DNA of 64,000 nt from assembly GCF_028476545.1 (NCBI RefSeq), contig NW_026731581.1:171001-235000 (forward strand). The letters run 5' to 3'. Source of the DNA: Physella acuta. Its lineage: Eukaryota > Mollusca > Gastropoda > Physidae. The notes below the pieces were generated by a model. That model was not told where the DNA came from. It ran no database searches and saw nothing but the letters and a program-made list of their open reading frames with translations. Within the stretch, counting starts at the first letter, position 1. The number at the start of each line of letters is the position of its first letter. Shown here in pieces: positions 53,101 to 61,580 of this stretch. Made by a program: the position numbers and the translations under genes.

Positions 53101-53975
53101 ACACCACTGTGGCGGCGGGCGTAGGTATCACGAACGGACGTGACGTCATATGAAAGGACTCTATAAAATACCCTTCTTTCGAATGTGACGAGCATGTGGC
53201 AGTTACAGTAGTGTTTACCTGTTTCTGTGACATCGGCATCATCATGTACCCATTAAAGCTGAGTTGACTCAGGGACATCTTCGAACTAGAGACAGAACTC
53301 GAGACTTTCTTATTGTGTTGCTAATCGTTCCACTACGCCTTCCCATTGTGTTAAAATGCCATATATATAGTTAATGTCAAACAAACTTAGCTCATCGAAA
53401 TGTTCATTTATATTTCACCTAGAGAAAGAACAGTCTGACGGAACGTCTATAGGCATTGGTATCGGTGTGGCCATCGGTGTTGTAGTAACTTCCCTTCTGT
53501 TTATCATTGCCGCAGTACTTCTACATCGTATGAGGATATTATCTCTTGGAAGGAATCAGAAAATAAAAAAGGAAAAGCCTGAAAATATTCCCGGTATCAA
53601 ACTCGAGTCAGGTAACTGACGCACATAATGTTGGTAGTTATCGTAATAACATATTAAGATGTGTAAGAATGTGCTTCGTAATAACTAAATTTATTTTAGA
53701 ATAGTATGTGTGCTTTTTTAAATACAAATGAAAGAAAAAAGACACAATGTGAATAACATTAACAAACGAGAAATTATTATAGAAACAAAATGTAATTACT
53801 ACCCGCCCCTATTTATTTTTCAGAGCAACACAAGATTTATACCGAGGCAATTGAAACTGAGGAGATTGATTTACAAGTTAGCTCAAGCCCATACACAAAC
53901 CAGAATGTTCATACTTACGATGTGATTAATTTACAAGATGTTGAGAAATCTGATTATCATAAATTAAACATATAA
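39074..53975 (+). CDS. Receptor copy B: damaged FTP exon, intact EGF/TM/tail half
   Basis: Exons 39074-39258 (damaged), 49886-50026, 50341-50478, 50638-50772, 50955-51089, 53423-53611, 53824-53975. The last six are intact, phase 1-1, with GT-AG ends and an open frame to TAA 53973-53975. They encode EGF1-EGF2-EGF3-EGF4-TM-tail with the ITAM-like motif kept. Only one EGF2-EGF3 pair is present, against three pairs (one damaged) in copy A. The N-terminal exons are missing or lie more than 10 kb away, and the single FTP exon is frame-disrupted. Copy B is either a pseudogene of the full receptor or a lectin-less short receptor from another promoter; intact splice sites and frame in six exons favour recent or present function. 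Confidence 0.65.
39327..39398. repeat. (AT)n microsatellite
   Basis: AT run about 70 bp after the damaged FTP exon. Confidence 0.95.
39400..40545. repeat. ~340-bp diverged tandem repeat, three-plus units
   Basis: The words GCCGAACGAC, GATATTTTGTGAGGTGGTAG and AACACCTAGGGGTGTC recur at about 39570, about 39915 and, shortened, about 40240-40490. GACTCAAAG and ACTCGACGAGG recur likewise. Spacing is about 340 bp, then ~230 bp for the truncated last unit. No long frame. Confidence 0.75.
40628..41743. repeat. Three nearly identical 373-bp tandem repeats
   Basis: Units start GTAAACAAATACATACG at 40628, 41001 and 41375 (periods 373 and 374). The only difference I noticed is the length of one poly-T run, so the array is very young, homogenised, or an assembly artefact. 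No coding. Confidence 0.95.
42514..42939 (-). mobile_element. Harbinger-like MITE with TGACGTCA sites, copy 2
   Basis: Reverse orientation of 20562-20960. Ends GGGGGTAGTCCATAAATGA and TCATTTATGGATGACCCCC. Two TGACGTCA sites remain (about 42530 and about 42823), and it has long poly-G tracts. Target duplication not preserved. Confidence 0.7.
44300..44408 (+). mobile_element. MITE end fragment
   Basis: Ends with TGTGACATCATTTATGGACAACCCC, related to the 3' end of the TGACGTCA MITEs; it also has TTGACGTCAC at about 44341. The 5' part is degenerate. Confidence 0.45.
44680..45079 (+). mobile_element. Harbinger-like MITE with TGACGTCA sites, copy 3
   Basis: 400 bp. Ends GGGGTCATCCTTAAATGACG and ATTTATGGATGACCCC, flanked by TTA on both sides (44677-44679 and 45080-45082). 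TGACGTCA occurs near each end and internally (about 44783). Very similar to copy 1. Confidence 0.75.
45740..47350. other. TAG/CTAG-rich, CpG-poor tract
   Basis: Dense in CTAG, TAGT, AGATCTAG and TAGGCCTA words (for example around 45790-45860, 46130-46160 and 46570-46650), with very few CG dinucleotides and no sustained reading frame. Composition differs from both sides. A similar tract lies at about 52000-52800 inside the long-TIR transposon. Confidence 0.6.
47453..47520 (+). CDS. Possible small terminal exon
   Basis: A strong pyrimidine-rich acceptor (TTTTTTTTAG) is followed in phase 1 by [20 protein letters not shown] and a TGA. It has no partner exon that I can identify and could be chance. 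Confidence 0.15.
48430..48786. mobile_element. Degenerate MITE related to the TGACGTCA family
   Basis: Poly-G tracts (48692-48710), GGGTGTCTGGC and the end GTGACATCGTTAATAGATGACCCCA are recognisable remains; the left end GTCGCCCATCAGAC is weak. Confidence 0.4.
49151..49885. other. No feature seen
   Basis: AT-rich end of copy B's long intron; only a short (CA)n at 49436-49448. Confidence 0.5.
49886..50026 (+). CDS. Copy B exon: EGF1 module
   Basis: 141 nt, phase 1-1. Reads [17 protein letters not shown] and ends YYGEACQKG. Differs from copy A mainly at the first residues. Confidence 0.85.
50078..50140. repeat. (AT)n microsatellite
   Basis: AT run in the same intron position as 8286-8470 of copy A, so the repeat predates the duplication. 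Confidence 0.95.
50341..50478 (+). CDS. Copy B exon: EGF2 module
   Basis: 138 nt, phase 1-1, acceptor TGTTTTCCAG, donor GTAAGG. Reads [15 protein letters not shown] onward. The sole EGF2 of copy B. Confidence 0.85.
50638..50772 (+). CDS. Copy B exon: EGF3 module
   Basis: 135 nt, phase 1-1. Reads [15 protein letters not shown] and ends EGDFCDQ. Closest in its 3' end to copy A's third EGF3. Confidence 0.85.
50955..51089 (+). CDS. Copy B exon: EGF4 module with an extra cysteine
   Basis: 135 nt, phase 1-1. Reads [15 protein letters not shown] and on to [14 protein letters not shown]. Nine cysteines instead of eight: CC replaces the CN of copy A, which could give an unpaired thiol next to the membrane. 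Confidence 0.85.
51204..53163. mobile_element. DNA transposon with ~320-bp TIRs and TA duplication
   Basis: Left end TAGAGTCCTT and right end AAGGACTCTA are flanked by TA (51202-51203 and 53164-53165). Inverted homology extends to about 51520 and from about 52840. Copy A has the empty site near 14770 (ATTGCTTTACAAAAATACC). Each arm encodes [18 protein letters not shown], then [10 protein letters not shown], a DPY...WP pattern that I associate with ISL2EU/YqaJ-type transposon proteins; this assignment is tentative. The centre is non-coding: GC-richer repeats (about 51530-51900), then TAG-rich DNA (about 52000-52800). Confidence 0.7.
53180..53345 (-). mobile_element. tRNA-derived SINE (in copy B intron)
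   Basis: On the minus strand GGGAAGGCGTAGTGGAACGA, then a B-box-like stretch and ATGGGTACATGATG. The same SINE at the same place as in copy A (14785-14945), with a small internal duplication. Confidence 0.65.
53423..53611 (+). CDS. Copy B exon: transmembrane segment
   Basis: 189 nt, phase 1-1. Stalk EKEQSDGTS, helix [20 protein letters not shown], then VLLHRMRIL and [10 protein letters not shown]. Only conservative changes from copy A in the helix. Confidence 0.85.
53824..53975 (+). CDS. Copy B exon: cytosolic tail with ITAM-like motif, stop
   Basis: 152 nt. Reads [19 protein letters not shown], then PYTNQ and [21 protein letters not shown] tyrosines, I and L are kept; the extra tyrosine of copy A (KYD) is Ser here. 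TAA at 53973-53975. Confidence 0.85.
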
Positions 53976-54096
53976 TAAAAAAGTAAACTTTAACTGTGGT
54001 TTAAATTAACTAAAATGTAAATGTTTATGTAAATGTTTGATTACTATACATTCTTTTTGGAAATGATATTTATAATATCTATTTAATTATTTTAAA

Positions 54097-54102
54097 AATA
54101 AA
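54097..54102 (+). promoter_or_regulatory. Polyadenylation signal AATAAA, copy B
   Basis: AATAAA about 120 nt after the stop, in the same relative place as in copy A. Confidence 0.7.
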
Positions 54103-55249
54103 TTTAAATTCTTAACTATAAAATATACTGTTTTTCAGTTTATTTCCTTGTATAAGGTGAATTGAGGAAGTAAAATTGAAATGGAAACATTCCTGAGTAG
54201 GAAAATCTTTGTATTCTTAGTCTCACCTTTGTGTGTTTGTCTCAGTCATCCTTTTCAATATCTACACTGAATGTATCATGGCTGACCAAGTCGTCTCAGT
54301 CAGTATCAGTGGACGGACTATTACCAACTTCTCATGATAATCTAATGACCAGGAATTAATCAATAGTACTGGTTGACGTTTTGGGTGAGATTTCACAGGA
54401 TTTCATTCGACATATTTAAATATTTGATGTCAACATGTTATGCGCCATAAGGCCCGTTGACGCCGTTTTAAACCTGCTTTTCTTTGTAGATTTTCTTTAA
54501 CCCTCATTTTGTTAGTTAATTGACACAACTGTAAATTATTGTGTGGCTAATTTAACAGATAATTCTATACAAAAATATATACATTCAGGCTTTATCTTTG
54601 GAGATATTTTTTTAATTATTGCCAGATCTTTGAGGTTCCAAGTGTATCCGGACCCCCCCCCCTCACTACCACCACACACACTTCTAATCACCCTAAAAAT
54701 ATAAACTTTATCAAATCCTAGAGTATAAATTGTGTCGTGCAACATTAGCTATTAGGGCACTCGTGATACATGTTATACATCCGGGCTATAAATTGTACCA
54801 TAACCCACCCTTCAGTTCTACACTACAGTTGTCAGAAGTTCAAATAGAAAAGGTTCAAGCTTCCAGTGGTATCTGAGGTAGGCCTATAGACTTTTCTGCC
54901 TCGGGTATACAACGCAGCCATTCACTCGAGCCAAGGATTATAGATACAAAAAACCCGCGTGTCACGTTCAGTGACACGACAAAACACGACATGGTTTTAT
55001 ACGCAAATCTAAAAATATTCATATAGTTAAAAGAATCGTAAGACAAATGCGTGAATCTGTTACATTTCTGAATACATTTTTATACTGTATAGTGTTTGAG
55101 ATATTTTATAACATAAAGCAGTCGACGAGGGATACATATTTTACATGTGCAGTGAGGGACCTAAGTTGCAGCCTGACGACCATAAATAAAATACAAAAAA
55201 TAATTAAAAATATTATTTTCGAGATTTTTTAAACTTGATATTTCTTTTG

Positions 55250-55344
<95 letters not shown>

Positions 55345-55935
55345 GTCTACGGTTAGTTTGATCAATTTGGTCACTAAATGTAATTATAAAAATGTATTTA
55401 TATATTTTAAAAAAAAATATTATTAAGCGCGATAAAGGTCGAGTTCTCTTTCTCCAACAGTCCGACAGACACTGACTGTTTTCAGTGTACTTATTTTATT
55501 TTTTAAAAAGGCCTACTGGTATGAAGGCCTACTTTCATGTTAAGCATTGTTACTTTGTAAAGTGGGCTAGCCGCACAAAATACATTGTCAAATATTGTTG
55601 TATTATATTTTGTAAATTTTATCAACAACTATTATACAAGGTTAACAAGTCAAAGCGTTACTTTATTTTATTTATTTATTCGACTGCCAGTGGATACATA
55701 TTTCCTGTTTTCCCATCAAGTGTGTACACGAAAAAGAGGTCGCCATTGAGTGGAGGGGGATTCGCAATTTTGTGACGATGGCTGACGAGAGGGAGAGGGG
55801 AGTTTAAATAAAGTTAGATGTCATTTATTGATAGTCACTAAATTAGAAGATTTTCCAACAAGCGCGTCGGCCACATACACTTGCCCACGTTTTTTTTTTA
55901 AATGAATTACTTCGTATTATAGCATTTTATCAAAT
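54103..55935. other. 3' flank of copy B, homologous to copy A flank
   Basis: 54103-54500 aligns in blocks with 15726-16520 (shared TGAGATTTCACAGGATTTCA), and about 55590-55930 with about 17890-18210. A poly-C tract lies at 54650-54662. No gene was seen. Confidence 0.6.
55254..55341. repeat. (AT)n microsatellite
   Basis: Uninterrupted AT run of about 88 bp. Confidence 0.95.
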
Positions 55936-55954
55936 TGGTAGTTGTGTATAAACT

Positions 55955-56170
55955 TTTTAGCGATTTCCGGTTATCGGATACTAACTTATTCAACTTTCGA
56001 TTTTTCAAAAGTCTACAACTTGAAAATTATTTCAGATAGATAAATGAAATTTCAGATGAAAGTGAAATATTTATTATCTGCTTTTGTTTTAATTTTGAGT
56101 AATTTCCGGTGACCGGAAATTGAACTTTATGCTATTGCCGATTTCTAAAAAGTTTAAGTAATTAAAAATG
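55955..56170. repeat. Palindrome-bearing repeat (CCGGTNACCGG)
   Basis: ATTTCCGGTTATCGG at about 55969 and ATTTCCGGTGACCGGAAAT at about 56101 flank 'AATTATTTCAGATAGATAAA'. This is the reverse-complement counterpart of 35480-35740. The family has GGAA/TTCC half-sites arranged as palindromes. Confidence 0.55.
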
Positions 56171-57745
56171 TATTAAAATCATGTCTGTATCACGAGTTGC
56201 CATACCCGGTAGTGTTATATAAGGATCTTCGAGAAAGTATAGGGGAGATCATTCCCGCTCTATTTACAGCTCTTTTACATCCTTGTTCACCAAATCCTCT
56301 ACATTAAGGCCACGGTTACATCAACGCATATTACGCATGACCACTCTTGGCTGCGTCAAATTAAGTGTGGTCCTTGTGTGTGTTTGGGTTGTCTCTCTGA
56401 GTCAGCCTCTAAACGCACTAAATCTCTGCGAGTGACCATCATGAGACAGTGTTCCATGTAACACAGCTATTTAAACGGAGTATTCTTTGACGAAAACAAA
56501 GATAATAAATGTCTATTGCAACTAAACACGACATTCGGTAGTTTATGTTATTTAAATCTTGAGGTATGTGACTGGTGGTGGAAGGAAGGGCGGTAAAAAT
56601 ATCAAAGCTTACTTTATGTCGCAATACGAAAACAGGAGGAACGTGCTTGTTTGAATACAATGTGTAAAATTCTGGGACGAAGTACGGCAGACATCATATT
56701 CGCCGGATAGAGGGTTTGGTTTTTTAGTTCTATTACGGATATTAATGCGTATGCGGTAAGTTTTGTTTACTTCCGTATTTAATAGACCATAGCTCTAATT
56801 ATAATAATTTGTATTTCTAATAATCAATCAACGATAATTAAGGTAATCTAAAAATTTAAGTCTAAAGGATATATTAGGTACTTAAAATGAAGTGCGTATT
56901 TAAATAAAATCTTTGTATGTTAAGGTTTATCACAAGCTGAAATACTCGGCGTTAAGAAATCTTCATATGCAATACAAAAAAAAGAAATCCATTTGGATTT
57001 GACTTTTATTATAACATATGAAACAGTTCGAGTGTTTGTAGCCTAGGAAAATAATAATAGTATTCTATTATTTTGTAAAGCTGTAAATATTAATTGCTTA
57101 TTTATTTTAAAAAGTTACCAATTACTAAACCGTAGAACAAAAAATAATATAAACATCTTTTCCTTTACAAAATTTTAAATTCCATAAATAATTTCATTTT
57201 GTTTAGTAAACGATAAACATGCTTTTGCGATTACAACTTATGATAATGAAAGAAAGCTTTATTGTATTTGTTGCTTTTTTTATCTCTGATTTGAAGTGTT
57301 TATATATTTATTAATTTTTTTATTTGTTTTTCTATATCAAGTGAAATAAATAGGTTTAAGACTGGTGTCGGCTGTTCAGGTTTACTATATATGGGCGTTG
57401 GCTTAAACCTCGGATTATCTAAATTTTAAACTGCTTATAATTTGTTTTAAAATTAATTTTTAAATACCAGAATATGTTTCATGAACCTACTAAATAATGC
57501 ATCAATGCGAAACAAAATTAAAAGTGTAAACAAAGTCACCTGCAGTCTCATATTACATCAATGTGAGAGACTGTTATCCGCAGTTAGGCCTATATTGAAT
57601 CTAAGACTATATTTAAAACCAGGAAGTAAAAGGCCTGAGTCACTAAGCAGAACGAAGCAACCAATTGTTTACCAAAGAGAAATCTCTAGCACAGACTTTT
57701 TAGATTATGGAATAATCATGTGAAACGAAAATGTTGGCGTGTATT
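56171..57745. other. No gene seen
   Basis: AT-rich. An 80-codon frame at 57481-57723 has no recognisable features. Confidence 0.5.
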
Positions 57746-57747
57746 GT

Positions 57748-58115
57748 AAACAGTGTTTCTTCCAGACTTTTTTCTCCGGGGGGGGGGGGGGGCGGTAGAC
57801 TTTCTTTGGGGGGGGGGCGGACACCGTTAAAAAATATATTTTCTATATAAATTTCATTTTGTTTGGGGGGGGGGGGGAGGTATACTCTCTTAGGGGGGGG
57901 GGGGGGGGACAAGAACACTTCTTCAAACTAACCTATGTTTATATATGTTAAAAGCTGTTTACCTAACGGTAAAAAGCGATTTGCTAAAATCAATAACGTA
58001 TAGGATATTGCTTTTAAGTTTTAGGTGACACTATACCAGTGTTGTTTCCAGACATTTTTCTCCTTTTCGTTTGACCCCCCCCCCTCCCCCGAAGAGACGC
58101 CTGGAAGAAACACTG
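57748..58115. mobile_element. Poly-G-rich MITE remains (GTGTTTCTTCCAG ends)
   Basis: Left text ACAGTGTTTCTTCCAGAC and right text CGCCTGGAAGAAACACTGC are inverted. A second left-type end, CCAGTGTTGTTTCCAGAC, lies at 58038. Four G tracts of 9 or more lie between 57779 and 57909. A relative is at about 4300-4480 (TATAAATTCCATTTTGTT shared). Confidence 0.5.
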
Positions 58116-58983
58116 CACTACAAGCTATTAATGAGATTACATAATTGAATAAGGGAGTTACCTCCATTTTTAAATTATCTGCATAGTTGACAAATCGTCT
58201 CCGAAAGAACTCTTTTTCCTAATCTATTTGTTTTGTTTACTAGCTATTACATCAAAGCCATATAACTTCATATCAAATGATAATTTTAACTCTTAAAATG
58301 ACTTATCTACGTATATGTACAAAGGCACGTACATATAAATGTACCTATACATAAGCCCATTATTGCACACGCATAGGTGAGAAGCGGGACACTGAATTTA
58401 CCCCTCAACAAAAAAAAAATATTTTTCCATGTATCTGTCTAGAGCAATCACGTAAAAATGCAACTCTTCAAAGTTTGACATAGTCGTTTAATCCCAGGAT
58501 ACAAAATGTAGTAAAACAATAAATGGATCGATGTTTTTAAAAAATAAAATATAGTGCTTGATTTTAAAGATGAAACTATTTCAACAAAATGACAATGTGA
58601 GATAATAAATGGCTGTGTTGAGAAATGGGGCACATTATCCCACTAAAGCTAGTCTGTGGCATAATTTAAAATAATCATCATTGTAATCAGCATGAAACAT
58701 ACAAAAATGATGTTTAAAAAATGTTAAATTGAATAAAGAACTTACTCTAACTATAGGATAATAGTAATTAAAATTGTTGACCCAGTCCACAGGATAATGA
58801 AGATAAAAATTAATGTTTTAGTCACTTCTCTGCACAAAGCAAACTAAGGAATTGCTGACGCGGGAAAAACGTTAACGATATCGTTTTCATTGTAGTTTTA
58901 TATTTTATGTGTGTACATTGAAATTTTGGTCCTAAACTACCAAAATGATGCGCTGCCCAAATTTTCCCGTGTCCCACTTCTCC

Positions 58984-58985
<2 letters not shown>
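58116..58985. other. Upstream region of copy C, no element defined
   Basis: AT-rich; no clear TATA box or CpG cluster was identified before the copy C start codon. Confidence 0.4.

Positions 58986-59057
<72 letters not shown>
58986..59057. repeat. (AT)n microsatellite upstream of the copy C start codon
   Basis: AT run 45-117 bp upstream of the ATG, within the likely promoter or 5' UTR. Confidence 0.95.
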
Positions 59058-59062
<5 letters not shown>

Positions 59063-59102
59063 TTATTTTACAAGGCTACCATTTTATAGACTGATAACTA
59101 GA

Positions 59103-59154
59103 ATGAGGATTGTGTTTCTGGCTGTTTCCTGTTTTGTCTTCGATGTTTCATCTG
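59103..59154 (+). CDS. Copy C exon 1: signal peptide
   Basis: ATG at 59103, reads MRIVFLAVSCFVFDVSSG, donor GTACGT, phase 1. The hydrophobic core and small residues near the end fit a secretory signal. Confidence 0.8.
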
Positions 59155-61482
59155 GTACGTTTAGAGCTGAGCAAAACAATGCAAAAATTTAACTTATTTT
59201 TTTATTTAATGTATGCATCTAGTTTATTTTTATGAAGAAAAAACTAGAACTAAAGTTTAATTCGTCTTATTTGATTTTAGTCAATGTACTAACATGGTCG
59301 ACCACCTCAAACACCTACAAGTGTAACTGTGTCACTGGACAATATGGAGGTCACACACCATGTCTAGATGGTCAGTGTTCTACATGGTGGTTTGGTCCTG
59401 CCTGCCAGTACCGTGAGTTGTAATTGTAGCCATGCTATTAGCGGCTTAACATTTGTAGTAGGTTCTACCGTGCTAAATAGTATATTTACTGATTTTTGAA
59501 ACGAACATGTTGTAAATTTAGAAAACGAAACCGCACAATATCTCCTTACAGAAAATCTCCTAAACGACAACTACACAACGGATGTAAATAAAAACTTGTA
59601 TGATGGCAGAGACGACACTTGTGTTAGTGCAACGGATTCGATTAATATAACATTTAAAAACTCCTACCTGTTTACATGGTTACGGTTTACTGTTCTAGAC
59701 GCAGGTGACTATAAGTTTTTAATATATCATAGTGATCGTTTTACAGTTAATATTATTAATGTTATTATAAATATTATATTTTCTGCTGTTTCGAATAATT
59801 AATCAAGAAAAAGAATATTATGTAATGAATGTGTTACTAAGGATAGTTTTTAAACGAATATTCAGCCTATATCCAGTGGCGTAGCGAGATCGGGTGTCAC
59901 CCGGTGCGGCACTTAATGGTGTCACCCCCCGGAGGCGTAGCGACCCTTCCCGGGGAAATTTTTTTTTCAAATTTTCGATTTGCACACCCCCCCCCCCCCC
60001 CTCAAACTTTCGATTTGCACACCCCCTTCAAACTTTCGATTTACAACCCCCCCCCTCAAGTTTTTCTCTATATATTTTGCTATTTTTTTGCTTTGGTGTC
60101 ACCTTCCTAAATGGTGTAACCCGGTGCGGTCCGCACCCCCCGCCGTCCCCCTCGCTACGCCTCTGCCTATATCTTTTCTTCTCTAAAGCGTTTTTGGAAG
60201 CTAATAGAAGTCGTTACAAGCAGCAAAACATATATTAACATTTACTTGGTAATTGGTAATTGATTGTTCCTGCATTTTTTAACATAATTAATTTAAGGCA
60301 GTAACAAGGACAGCTTTAGCCTAACGTTCAAGAACAACACACCCGACTGGACAATCCCCTGCAACAAACTAAACACCAACGTAGTCAACAACAGGACAAC
60401 GGACGTCTGGTGTGATATGAACCAAACAACAAATGCTCTCAAGTTGACATGGAACAAACCCATCACAATTTGTTCGCTCTACATCAGTGGAGGTTAGTAA
60501 CTGTAGACTGTGTGTGTGAATGTCGAAGTTAAAATTTATAGGAAAGCATATGTATATACTTATAAATATATTCTATTTCTTGTACGCTATTGTATTGTAT
60601 ACTTGTATTCTTTCTTTTTAAGAAGCACGAGGACTTTTCTACAGTGCATTGTGTGGTACTTTTCAGTTCACAATACTACAGAGTTTTTCTTTCATTCTTT
60701 TATTTTATCAGCTAAAACACAATGTTCTAATACTTCAACTCGATTTTCGCAATTTTCCCTAAGTAATTATATTTGATTGTATTGAAGCAATTTTTCATTT
60801 GTCCATAATGAATCAACCGCCATAAAGCTTATTCTAAAGAAAGTATATCTTGTACATATGAATTCCCATCAATCATTTTTTGTGTGTTATTTTTTGGTTA
60901 TTATTTTGTGTCCTTAAAAAGTGCAAAATAAGTATTTAATATGCTCTAAAACGTAAAGTTGTTAGCGATAGTTCAAGTCGTGTTTTAAAAAATGCAAAGA
61001 TAACCTCTAGCAAAAATACAATGTTTGGCTTTATCGAACCACGCTTTAACTACTCTAAGTCTTGTCTAACACTGAAACTACTTTTCTCAATTATCTCTAG
61101 AGTAGAGTGAACAAGTCAAGGGCACTTGTTGCGAGAATTGGACATAAACATAAGGCACAGTCGTGTAATTAGACCGTGCGGTCTCTATGATTACATTACA
61201 TTACATGTGATCGCTTTATAAGAATCGGATTGTTACAAGTATTTTTTTTTCGGTGTAGAAATGGATGATCTATTCCGTATGCTAAGTTATTATTTGTAAA
61301 CTGAATAAATGAGGCAAATAAATTGAAATCTCTGTCCGAATATCATAAAAAATAAAAAAATAAACAACAGGAAATAATCAATGCAAATAATTAAAAAAAT
61401 AAAACTGTATGAAATGTCTATTTTACAAAGGATTTTAGGATTTTACTTTTTAAAACGATATGTTGTCTATCAAATTTGGTAG

Positions 61483-61580
<98 letters not shown>

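Noticed and set aside
57481-57723. 80-codon frame (+)
   Set aside because: No domain, no signal, no splice partner and no paralog in the window.
59894-60238. Pro-rich frames (+)
   Set aside because: They lie inside the hAT MITE and its poly-C blocks.
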